Positions 49,305 to 57,071 of a stretch of DNA of 64,000 nt are shown piece after piece; the first letter of the stretch is position 1; each line of letters begins with the position of its first letter. A program made the position numbers and the translations under genes. Origin of the DNA: UBA2334 sp964396895 (lineage in GTDB: Bacteria; Pseudomonadota; Gammaproteobacteria; Burkholderiales; Burkholderiaceae_C); assembly GCA_964396895.1 (NCBI GenBank), contig CAYNGJ010000015.1:1-64000 (forward strand). The letters are read 5' to 3'. Under the pieces are notes generated by a model, which saw only the letters and a list, made by a program, of their open reading frames with translations, was not told the origin of the DNA and did no database searches.

Positions 49305-49907
49305 ATGCTGATCGAAGTCACCGAAAGTCAAGTCGTTTTGATCGACTACCAAAGCAAACTCATGCCCGCCATTCAGGACGGAGCGGCGACTTTGGCCAAT
49401 GCGCACAAGTTGGCGCAAGCCGCGCGTTGGCTGGACGTGCCGGTCTGGGGCACCGAACAAAACCCAGAGCGCCTGGGGTTCAATGACGCCGAACTCAAAG
49501 CCTTGTGCCGTACCACGTTGCCCAAAATGCACTTCAGCGCTGCCGACGCAGGCTTGGTTGACGTGCTGCGCCCGCCGGTCAAGCCTGCATCGGGCAACGC
49601 CCGCAGCTTGCCCAAGCATTTGCAAAAGCCCGCAGTGGCCTCGCCCGAGCGAAACACCATACTGATGGCTGGCTGTGAAGCCCATGTGTGCCTGCTGCAA
49701 TCCGCCTTGTTGTTGCTGGAGGATGAGTTTGATGTGTGGGTCGTCACGGATGCCTGTGGTTCCCGCACAGAGCGCAACCGCGATGCAGCCTTCGACCGGT
49801 TGGCCGGTGCCGGTGCCGAGTTGGTGACCACGGAAATGGTGTTGTTCGAGTGGCTGCGGTCTTGCGAGCACCCCCGTTTCAAGGAAATGCTCTCACTCAT
49901 CAAGTGA
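49305..49907 (+). CDS. isochorismatase-family cysteine hydrolase (YcaC-like)
   Basis: This 200-residue protein has the isochorismatase-like hydrolase fold. The catalytic Asp14 (VVLIDYQSKLMP) and Cys129 (GCEAHVCLLQSA) are present, and the usual Lys lies in LPKMHFSAADA. Proteins of this type hydrolyse amides or enol ethers; the substrate is unknown. AGGA lies a few bases before the ATG. It is transcribed toward prpE with an 84-base gap that contains a repeat copy. Confidence 0.85.
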   Translation: MLIEVTESQVVLIDYQSKLMPAIQDGAATLANAHKLAQAARWLDVPVWGTEQNPERLGFNDAELKALCRTTLPKMHFSAADAGLVDVLRPPVKPASGNARSLPKHLQKPAVASPERNTILMAGCEAHVCLLQSALLLLEDEFDVWVVTDACGSRTERNRDAAFDRLAGAGAELVTTEMVLFEWLRSCEHPRFKEMLSLIK

Positions 49908-49924
49908 GTTCGCGGGTTGGTTTC

Positions 49925-49975
49925 GTCAGTTAGCAGCAAGCGCTGTTATCCATAATTATGAATTCAATTTAGGCC
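49925..49975 (-). repeat. dispersed repeat, copy upstream of prpE
   Basis: On the - strand the region reads ATTATGGATAACAGCGCTTG followed by CTGCTAACTGAC, consistent with the CAGCGCTT core and a diverged CAGCTA block. It fills most of the gap before prpE. Confidence 0.4.
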
Positions 49976-49991
49976 TGAGAGGAGACCTCAC

Positions 49992-51887
49992 ATGAGCAAC
50001 TATGCCGATTTTTTCCGTCGCTCCGTGGATGACAGAGATGGGTTCTGGCGCGAGCAGGCCCAATTGATCGACTGGCACAAGCCATTCGAGCAGGTGTGTG
50101 ACTACACCAACCCCCCGTTTGCCAAGTGGTTCGCTGGTGGCGAAACCAACCTGTGCCACAACGCCGTGGACCGCCACTTGGCCACGCGCCCCGACCAGAA
50201 TGCGCTGGTGTTTGTCTCCACTGAGACCAACACCGAAATTGCCTACAGTTTTCGCGAACTGCACGCAGAAGTTCAGCGCATGGCAGCCATCCTGAAAGCG
50301 CTGGGCGTGGTCAAGGGTGACCGCGTGTTGATCTACATGCCCATGATTGCTGAGGCCTGCTTTGCCATGTTGGCCTGCGCGCGCATTGGGGCGGTTCATT
50401 CTGTCGTCTTCGGCGGCTTCGCCAGCCATGCACTGGCCAGTCGCATCGACGATGCCAAACCCACCGTCATCGTCAGTGCCGACGCGGGCATGCGGGGTGG
50501 CAAGGTGGTGCCCTACAAGCACCTGTTGGACGCAGCCATTGAGCTCGCCGCGCACAAGCCCGCCAAGGTCTTGATGGTCAACCGTGGCCTGGCCGATCTG
50601 TCGCCCGTGGATGGTCGAGACGCAGATTACGCCAGCCTGCGTCAAACCCATCTGGACACGGTGGTGCCTTGCGAGTGGCTGGACAGCACGCACCCCAGCT
50701 ACATCCTCTACACCAGCGGCACCACGGGTAAGCCCAAAGGGGTGCAGCGCGACACCGCTGGCTACGCGGTCGCCCTGGCGGCATCCATGAAGCACATCTA
50801 CATGGGCGAACCGGGTGAAACCTACTTCAGCACCAGCGACATCGGCTGGGTGGTCGGACACAGTTACATCATTTATGGACCGCTGATCAACGGCATGGCC
50901 ACCATCATGTACGAGGGCCTGCCCATCCGCCCCGACGCGGGTATCTGGTGGAGTTTGGTCGAGAAATACAAAGTCAGCGTCATGTTCAGTGCACCCACAG
51001 CCGCCAGGGTGCTGAAGAAGCAAGATCCCGCCTTCCTGACGAAGTACGACCTGTCCAGCCTGAAAGCGCTCTTTCTCGCAGGCGAGCCGCTGGACGAGCC
51101 CACCGCCACCTGGATTTCCGATGCCATCAGCAAACCCATCATTGACAACTACTGGCAAACGGAAACGGGCTGGCCCATCATGGCCATTTGCAATGGCGTG
51201 GAGAAAGCGCCCACCAAATTCGGCTCCCCCGGCAAAGCGGTTTACGGTTTTGATGTGCGCCTGATCGACGAAGCCACGGGTGAGGAAATCAATGAGCCCA
51301 ACAAGAAAGGTGTCATTGCTGTGGAGGGGCCGTTGCCCCCAGGTTGCCTGCAAACCATTTGGGGCGACGATGAGCGCTATGTGAAGACCTATTGGTCCAG
51401 CATCCACCAGCGCATGATGTACAGCACCTTTGACTGGGGTGTGAAAGATGCAGACGGTTACTTTTTCATCTTGGGGCGCACCGACGATGTCATCAACGTT
51501 GCTGGACACCGCCTTGGCACCCGCGAGATCGAGGAAAGCATTTCCAGCCACCCCAACGTCGCTGAGGTGGCTGTGGTGGGCATCGCCGACCAACTCAAGG
51601 GTCAAGTGGCGGTGGCATTTGCCGTGCTCAAAGACCCCAGCGTGGCTGCCAGCGATGCAGACGCGCTGAAATTGGAAGGCGCCATCATGAAGGTGGTGGA
51701 CGACCAACTGGGCGCGGTGGCCCGTCCGGCCAGGGTGCGTTTCGTACCGGTGTTGCCCAAAACCCGCAGCGGCAAGCTGTTGCGCCGGGCCATTCAAGCG
51801 GTGTGTGAGGGTCGCGACGCCGGCGACCTGACCACCATGGAAGACCCCGCCGCCCTTCAGCAAATCAAGGATTCGGTCGTTCGCTGA
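49992..51887 (+). CDS. prpE: propionyl-CoA synthetase
   Basis: This 631-residue AMP-forming enzyme activates propionate (and to some extent acetate) to the CoA thioester. The AMP-binding motif YTSGTTGKPKGV is near residue 240. The hinge motif GRTDDVINVAGHRLGTREIE and the C-terminal Lys in KTRSGKLLRRAI are intact. The N-terminal segment WREQAQLIDWHKPFEQV is typical of PrpE rather than Acs. GAGGAG precedes the ATG. No methylcitrate-cycle gene is adjacent, so the role in propionate use or in PHA precursor supply is open. Confidence 0.92.
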   Translation: MSNYADFFRRSVDDRDGFWREQAQLIDWHKPFEQVCDYTNPPFAKWFAGGETNLCHNAVDRHLATRPDQNALVFVSTETNTEIAYSFRELHAEVQRMAAILKALGVVKGDRVLIYMPMIAEACFAMLACARIGAVHSVVFGGFASHALASRIDDAKPTVIVSADAGMRGGKVVPYKHLLDAAIELAAHKPAKVLMVNRGLADLSPVDGRDADYASLRQTHLDTVVPCEWLDSTHPSYILYTSGTTGKPKGVQRDTAGYAVALAASMKHIYMGEPGETYFSTSDIGWVVGHSYIIYGPLINGMATIMYEGLPIRPDAGIWWSLVEKYKVSVMFSAPTAARVLKKQDPAFLTKYDLSSLKALFLAGEPLDEPTATWISDAISKPIIDNYWQTETGWPIMAICNGVEKAPTKFGSPGKAVYGFDVRLIDEATGEEINEPNKKGVIAVEGPLPPGCLQTIWGDDERYVKTYWSSIHQRMMYSTFDWGVKDADGYFFILGRTDDVINVAGHRLGTREIEESISSHPNVAEVAVVGIADQLKGQVAVAFAVLKDPSVAASDADALKLEGAIMKVVDDQLGAVARPARVRFVPVLPKTRSGKLLRRAIQAVCEGRDAGDLTTMEDPAALQQIKDSVVR

Positions 51888-51900
51888 ATTTATTGATAAA

Positions 51901-51943
51901 AATGGCACCTGTCGCTTACGAAATAAGCTTCAGGTGCTTTTTT
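51901..51943 (+). terminator. terminator of prpE, built in a repeat copy
   Basis: GCACCTG (51905-51911) pairs with CAGGTGC (51931-51937), with inner CTTA/TAAG pairing, followed by TTTTTT. The sequence AAAATGGCACCTGTCGCTTA also matches the dispersed repeat blocks, so this is another case of a repeat serving as terminator. Confidence 0.8.
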
Positions 51944-52060
51944 ATTGGTAGCATTGATGTGTCGTGATTTGCACGGATATGTTTCCCGGTGTGCGTAAGG
52001 GTTGCACCGATGTCCCAAGGGTAAGTGCCCGCATTCGGTCCGCTCGATGAGCGTTATGAT

Positions 52061-52080
52061 GGTTGCTTATATATGTAACC
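52061..52080. promoter_or_regulatory. candidate operator of the ArsR-type regulator
   Basis: GGTTGC and GTAACC flank TTATATAT, forming an imperfect AT-centred dyad of 20 bases that ends 13 bases before the regulator's ATG. Position and shape fit autorepression by an ArsR-family dimer. Confidence 0.5.
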
Positions 52081-52093
52081 CAGAGTTATCCAT

Positions 52094-52471
52094 ATGCAGG
52101 AATCCCCCAGTGAGGCAGGCGACCAAGGGCAAAAGGTCAGGGTGTTCGAGCTGGCCGCCGAGTTGTTCGGCGTGTTGGCCACACCCATGCGCCTGCGCAT
52201 CCTCAGCGCGCTGTGCGACACGGAGAAGTCGGTGTCACAGTTGCTCAGTGAAATCGACACCACCCAACCCAATCTGTCCCAGCACCTGAATGTGCTGTAC
52301 CGCACAGGGGTGCTGGCCAAACGCAAAGAAGGTACACAGGTGATTTACCGTGTCCAGAGCGAGCAAGCCGTCACTTTGTGCCGAACGGTGTGCACCCAAA
52401 TTGCCATCGAGATGGACGAGCCAGGCAGCATTCCGGTGGCCCAGCGGCTGTCACCGCGCATGGTTCCCTGA
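52094..52471 (+). CDS. ArsR/SmtB-family transcriptional regulator
   Basis: This 125-residue winged-helix protein has the family core LATPMRLRILSALCDTEKSV, the recognition region TTQPNLSQHLNVLYRTGVL and wing KRKEGTQVIYRV. Three cysteines (Cys41, Cys96, Cys100) are potential thiol or metal ligands, but they do not form the classic ArsR CVC motif, so the signal is uncertain. It stands between prpE and sucA on the same strand but is separated from each by terminator or promoter signals. Confidence 0.88.
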   Translation: MQESPSEAGDQGQKVRVFELAAELFGVLATPMRLRILSALCDTEKSVSQLLSEIDTTQPNLSQHLNVLYRTGVLAKRKEGTQVIYRVQSEQAVTLCRTVCTQIAIEMDEPGSIPVAQRLSPRMVP

Positions 52472-52605
52472 GCCTGGACCAGGCGTCTAGTCATCGGTTG
52501 CTTGGCTCGCAGACGTCGACGCCTGCCTGACAAACACCTGACCGGTAGCAGGCCAGCAACACTGAACGTGCTCTTGTTTTTTTATCGGCATACGCCACAG
52601 ATTTC

Positions 52606-52635
52606 TTGCACTTGCCTGCTTGCAGGTGAGACAAT
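52606..52635 (+). promoter_or_regulatory. candidate sucA promoter with a dyad in its spacer
   Basis: TTGCAC (52606-52611) and GACAAT (52630-52635) are 18 bases apart. The spacer holds the perfect dyad CCTGC-TT-GCAGG (52615-52626), a good position for a repressor. It would give a leader of roughly 115 bases before sucA. The other 200 bases of this gap show nothing else I recognise. Confidence 0.45.
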
Positions 52636-52756
52636 ATCGAGTTGCAGAACTTGGCCCTTCCTGTCACAGTCGCATCCGCCCAACGGTACAGCCGTGTCGC
52701 GGAAGGTTTCTTAACCAGCTCATGTTTCCCAGAGGGAGACGGAGGTCAGCGAAACA

Positions 52757-55633
52757 ATGAACGAGACTAACAACGTCTACAGTGCCTTCAAAGGCAACTC
52801 GTACCTTTTCGGCGGTAACGCCCCCTACGTGGAAGAGATGTATGAAAACTACCTCTCCAACCCCGGCAGCGTTTCCGACACTTGGCGCAGTTATTTTGAT
52901 GCGCTGCAAAATGTCCCGGCTGTGGATGGCACCGATGCGCGCGACGTGCCTCACCTGCCCGTCATCAATGCCTTTGCCGAGCGCGCCAAACAAGGCACGA
53001 CCCAGGTGGTGTTGGCCAGTCCAGATTCCGAGATGGGCCGCAAGCGGGTTTACACCCAACAGCTGATTGCCGCTTATCGCAACGTCGGTGCACGCTGGGC
53101 CGATCTGGACCCCCTGAAGCGCACGGAGCGTGAACACATTCCCGAGTTGGATCCCGCCTTCTATGGCCTGACCGACGCTGACATGGAAACCGTGTTCAAC
53201 ACCAGCAACACCTTCTTTGGCCGCGACACCATGTCGCTGCGCGAGCTGATGAATGCGCTGCGTGAAACCTACTGCGGCACCATTGCGGCCGAGTACATGT
53301 ACACCACCGACCAGAACCAAAAGCGCTGGTGGCAGGAAAAGCTCGAATCCATTCGCAGCAAGCCCAATTTCACGGCTGAGAAGAAAAAGCACATCCTGGG
53401 TCGTTTGACAGCCGCCGAGGGTCTGGAGCGTTTTCTTCACACCAAATACGTGGGGCAAAAGCGCTTCTCGCTGGAAGGCGGCGAGAGCTTCATTGCCTCC
53501 ATGGACGAGCTGATTCAGTCCGCCGGAGCCAAGGGCGTGCAGGAAATCGTGATCGGCATGGCCCACCGGGGCCGTTTGAACGTGCTCGTCAACACCCTGG
53601 GCAAGATGCCCAAGAACCTGTTTGCCGAGTTCGACCACACCGCCCCCGAAGACCTGCCCAGCGGTGATGTGAAGTACCACCAGGGTTTCAGCTCTGACGT
53701 GACCACACCCGGCGGTCCCGTTCACCTGACGCTGGCGTTCAACCCTTCCCACTTGGAAATTGTCAACCCCGTGGTGGAGGGTTCGGTGCGCGCGCGCATG
53801 GACCGCCGTGGTGACCCATCAGGCAAGCAAGTGCTGCCCGTGTTGGTGCACGGTGACGCGGCCTTCGCAGGTCAGGGTGTGGTCATGGAAACGCTGGCTC
53901 TGGCCGAAACCCGTGGTTATTTCACGGGTGGCACGGTCCACTTGGTCATCAACAACCAAATTGGCTTCACCACATCCGACCCCCGTGACAGCCGCTCCAC
54001 GCTGTACTGCTCGGACGTGGTCAAGATGATCGAATCGCCGGTGTTGCACGTCAACGGCGACGACCCTGAGGCCGTGGTGTTGGCCACCCAGTTGGCACTG
54101 GAATTCCGCATGGAGTTCAAGAAAGACGTGGTGGTGGACATCGTTTGTTTCCGCAAGCTGGGCCACAACGAGCAGGACACCCCCTCGCTCACCCAGCCGC
54201 TGATGTACAAAAAGATTGCCGCCCACCCTGGCACCCGCAAGCTGTATGCGGACAAACTGGCGGCCCAAGGCATGGGCGACTCCCTGGGTGACGACATGTT
54301 CAAGGCTTACCGCGCTGACATGGACGCTGGTCGCCACACCGTTGACCCCGTGCTGACCAACTTCAAGAGCAAGTACGCGGTGGACTGGACACCCTACTTG
54401 GGCAAAAAGTGGACCGATGCGGGGGACACCGCCGTTCCACTGGCCGAGTGGAAACGCTTGGCCGAGCGCCTGACCACCATCCCCGGCAATGTCACACCCC
54501 ACCAACTGGTGAAGAAGGTGTACGACGACCGTGCGGCCATGGGGCGTGGCGACATCCCCGTGGATTGGGGCATGGGTGAGCACATGGCATTCGCCTCGCT
54601 GGTGGCCAGCGGATACCCTGTGCGCTTGTCCGGTGAAGACTGCGGACGTGGCACCTTTACCCACCGGCACGCCGTGATTCACGACCAAAACCGTGAAAAG
54701 AGCGACGAAGGCACCTACATTCCGCTGCAAAATGTGGCCGAGAACCAGGCGCCGTTTGTGGTCATCGATTCCATCCTCTCTGAAGAAGCGGTGCTGGCAT
54801 TTGAATACGGCTATGCGTCCAACGACCCCAACACGCTGGTCATCTGGGAAGCGCAGTTTGGCGATTTCGTCAACGGCGCGCAGGTGGTGATTGACCAGTT
54901 CATTGCGTCGGGTGAGGTCAAGTGGGGTCGTGTGAACGGCATCACCCTCATGTTGCCGCACGGGTATGAAGGCCAGGGACCAGAGCACTCGTCAGCTCGC
55001 CTGGAGCGCTTCATGCAGCTGTCGGCCGACACCAACATGCAGGTGGTGCAGCCCACCACGGCCAGCCAGATCTTCCATGTGTTGCGCCGCCAGATGGTCC
55101 GTAACCTGCGCAAGCCCTTGGTCATCATGACCCCCAAGTCGTTGCTTCGCAACAAGGATGCCACCTCCCCACTGTCCGAGTTCACCCGCGGTGCCTTCCA
55201 GACCGTGATCGGTGAAACCAATGCCGACGTGGTGAAAAAAGCCGACAAGGTCAAACGCATCGTGGTGTGTTCCGGCAAGGTGTATTACGACCTGGTCAAG
55301 AAGCGTGAAGAAAAGGGCGCGGACGATGTGGCGATTCTGCGTGTGGAGCAGCTCTACCCGTTCCCCCACAAGGTGTTTGCGTCCGAGTTGAAAAAGTACC
55401 CCAACGCCACCGAAGTCATGTGGTGTCAGGACGAACCACAGAACCAGGGTGCATGGTTTTTTGTGCAGCACTACATCCATGAAAACATGCTTGAAGGCCA
55501 GAAGCTGGGCTATTCAGGCCGCGCATCCTCGGCATCGCCTGCCGTGGGTTATGCCCATCTCCACCAAGAACAGCAAAAAGCGCTGGTGGACGGCGCTTTC
55601 GGCAAGTTCAAAGGTTTTGTTCTGACCAAATAA
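52757..55633 (+). CDS. sucA: 2-oxoglutarate dehydrogenase E1 component
   Basis: This 958-residue thiamine-diphosphate enzyme decarboxylates 2-oxoglutarate in the TCA cycle. The N-terminal docking helix region is FGGNAPYVEEMYENYLSNPG. Other signatures are IGMAHRGRLNVLVNTLGK, the ThDP motif HGDAAFAGQGVVMETLALAE, and LPHGYEGQGPEHSSARLERF. The length is normal for the family. It heads the operon sucA-sucB-lpd-zapE. A 10-bp perfect hairpin follows its stop codon. Confidence 0.98.
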   Translation: MNETNNVYSAFKGNSYLFGGNAPYVEEMYENYLSNPGSVSDTWRSYFDALQNVPAVDGTDARDVPHLPVINAFAERAKQGTTQVVLASPDSEMGRKRVYTQQLIAAYRNVGARWADLDPLKRTEREHIPELDPAFYGLTDADMETVFNTSNTFFGRDTMSLRELMNALRETYCGTIAAEYMYTTDQNQKRWWQEKLESIRSKPNFTAEKKKHILGRLTAAEGLERFLHTKYVGQKRFSLEGGESFIASMDELIQSAGAKGVQEIVIGMAHRGRLNVLVNTLGKMPKNLFAEFDHTAPEDLPSGDVKYHQGFSSDVTTPGGPVHLTLAFNPSHLEIVNPVVEGSVRARMDRRGDPSGKQVLPVLVHGDAAFAGQGVVMETLALAETRGYFTGGTVHLVINNQIGFTTSDPRDSRSTLYCSDVVKMIESPVLHVNGDDPEAVVLATQLALEFRMEFKKDVVVDIVCFRKLGHNEQDTPSLTQPLMYKKIAAHPGTRKLYADKLAAQGMGDSLGDDMFKAYRADMDAGRHTVDPVLTNFKSKYAVDWTPYLGKKWTDAGDTAVPLAEWKRLAERLTTIPGNVTPHQLVKKVYDDRAAMGRGDIPVDWGMGEHMAFASLVASGYPVRLSGEDCGRGTFTHRHAVIHDQNREKSDEGTYIPLQNVAENQAPFVVIDSILSEEAVLAFEYGYASNDPNTLVIWEAQFGDFVNGAQVVIDQFIASGEVKWGRVNGITLMLPHGYEGQGPEHSSARLERFMQLSADTNMQVVQPTTASQIFHVLRRQMVRNLRKPLVIMTPKSLLRNKDATSPLSEFTRGAFQTVIGETNADVVKKADKVKRIVVCSGKVYYDLVKKREEKGADDVAILRVEQLYPFPHKVFASELKKYPNATEVMWCQDEPQNQGAWFFVQHYIHENMLEGQKLGYSGRASSASPAVGYAHLHQEQQKALVDGAFGKFKGFVLTK

Positions 55634-55642
55634 CCATGGGTT

Positions 55643-55670
55643 TGCAGCGGGCCCAGTAGTGCCCGCTGCA
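55643..55670 (+). promoter_or_regulatory. perfect hairpin between sucA and sucB
   Basis: TGCAGCGGGC (55643-55652) and GCCCGCTGCA (55661-55670) form a 10-bp stem with an 8-base loop. There is no T run, so it is more likely an mRNA stability or processing element than a terminator. It lies 9 bases after the sucA stop. Confidence 0.6.
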
Positions 55671-55702
55671 TCCCTCAAGCATGAAGAATTGAAGGATTAA
55701 AA

Positions 55703-56962
55703 ATGGCTATCGTAGAAGTCAAAGTTCCACAGCTGTCCGAGTCGATTGCGGAAGCGACCTTGCTGCAGTGGAAGAAAAAACCCGGTGATCTGGTGGCGGT
55801 CGATGAAATCCTCATCGAAATTGAGACCGACAAGGTGGTGCTTGAAGTGCCCGCACCTTCCGCAGGCGTGTTGGGTGAAATCGTTGAGGGCGATGGCAGC
55901 ACCGTCGCGTCCGAGCAGGTGATTGCCCGCATCGACACCGATGGCAAAGGCGCCGTCGCGCCTGCCGCAGCCGCACCCGCTGCAGCAGCGCCCGCTCAAG
56001 CGGCGGCTGCAGCCCCCGCTGCTGCTGTCTCCAAGGCCGGTGTGGCCATGCCCGCAGCGGCCAAGCTGATCGCCGACAACCACCTGGTGGTGGGCTCTGT
56101 GCCCGGCACGGGCAAAGACGGCCGTGTGACCAAGGGTGACGTGTTGGCCGCTGTGGCCGCCAATGCAACCAGGCCCGCTGCTGCAGCAGTCGCCATCCCC
56201 ACGGGCGTGCCCACCAAGGCCTTGCCCCAGGTCACGGCCATTCCCACCCCCGACCTGGGTGACCGACCCCAGCAGCGCGTGGCCATGACACGCCTGCGTG
56301 CCCGCGTGGCCGAGCGTTTGCTGCAGTCCCAGGCCACCAACGCCATCCTGACCACGTTCAACGAGGTGAACATGGCGCCAGTGATGGACATGCGCAAAAA
56401 ATTCCAGGACAAGTTCGAAAAAGAACACGGCTGCAAGCTGGGTTTCATGAGCTTTTTCGTGAAAGCCGCCGTGCATGCACTGAAGAAGTACCCCGTGCTG
56501 AACGCTTCGGTCGATGGCAACGACATCGTTTACCACGGCTTCTTCGACATCGGCATTGCCGTGGGCTCGCCACGCGGCTTGGTGGTGCCCATCCTGCGCA
56601 ATGCCGACCAGATGAGCTTTGCCGACATCGAAAAGAAAATTGCCGAATACGGTCAGAAGGCCAAAGACGGCAAGTTGGGCATTGAAGAAATGACCGGTGG
56701 CACCTTCTCCATCTCCAATGGTGGCACCTTCGGCTCCATGCTGTCGACCCCCATCATCAACCCACCGCAGTCGGCCATTTTGGGCGTGCACGCCACCAAA
56801 GACCGTGCGGTGGTGGAGAACGGGCAGATCGTGATTCGTCCCATCAACTACCTGGCCATGAGCTACGACCACCGCATCATCGACGGTCGCGAAGCCGTGC
56901 TGGGCCTGGTGGCCATGAAGGAGGCGTTGGAAGATCCCTCGCGCCTGCTGTTCGGGATTTGA
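55703..56962 (+). CDS. sucB: dihydrolipoyllysine succinyltransferase, E2 of 2-oxoglutarate dehydrogenase
   Basis: This 419-residue E2 transfers succinyl groups to CoA. It has one lipoyl domain (Lys43 in EIETDKVVLEVPAPSAG), an Ala-rich linker, a subunit-binding domain (PAAAKLIADNHLVVGSVPGT, near residue 115) and a catalytic domain ending in LAMSYDHRIIDGREAVLG. The start MAIVEVKVPQLSESIAEATL is typical for SucB. The gap to the lpd gene (110 bases) carries a copy of the dispersed repeat. Confidence 0.97.
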   Translation: MAIVEVKVPQLSESIAEATLLQWKKKPGDLVAVDEILIEIETDKVVLEVPAPSAGVLGEIVEGDGSTVASEQVIARIDTDGKGAVAPAAAAPAAAAPAQAAAAAPAAAVSKAGVAMPAAAKLIADNHLVVGSVPGTGKDGRVTKGDVLAAVAANATRPAAAAVAIPTGVPTKALPQVTAIPTPDLGDRPQQRVAMTRLRARVAERLLQSQATNAILTTFNEVNMAPVMDMRKKFQDKFEKEHGCKLGFMSFFVKAAVHALKKYPVLNASVDGNDIVYHGFFDIGIAVGSPRGLVVPILRNADQMSFADIEKKIAEYGQKAKDGKLGIEEMTGGTFSISNGGTFGSMLSTPIINPPQSAILGVHATKDRAVVENGQIVIRPINYLAMSYDHRIIDGREAVLGLVAMKEALEDPSRLLFGI

Positions 56963-57020
56963 TGCTTTTTAGGCATCTGGCGCTTACTGTTAAACAATAG
57001 TCAGCTACATTTTATTGCAT
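56961..57020 (+). repeat. dispersed repeat, copy between sucB and lpd
   Basis: GCTTTTTAGGCATCTGGCGC and TTACTG, then AATAGTCAGCTACATTTTA follow the repeat block order well. The copy begins at the sucB stop codon. Confidence 0.55.
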
Positions 57021-57071
57021 ATTTCCAGGCCGCCTTCAGCAATGGGGGTGGCCTGTTTTCAAGGTAATCAC

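Noticed and set aside
49956..51908. A 650-codon frame antisense to prpE
   Set aside because: prpE is intact and family-typical on the + strand; the antisense product has no similarity to any family I know.
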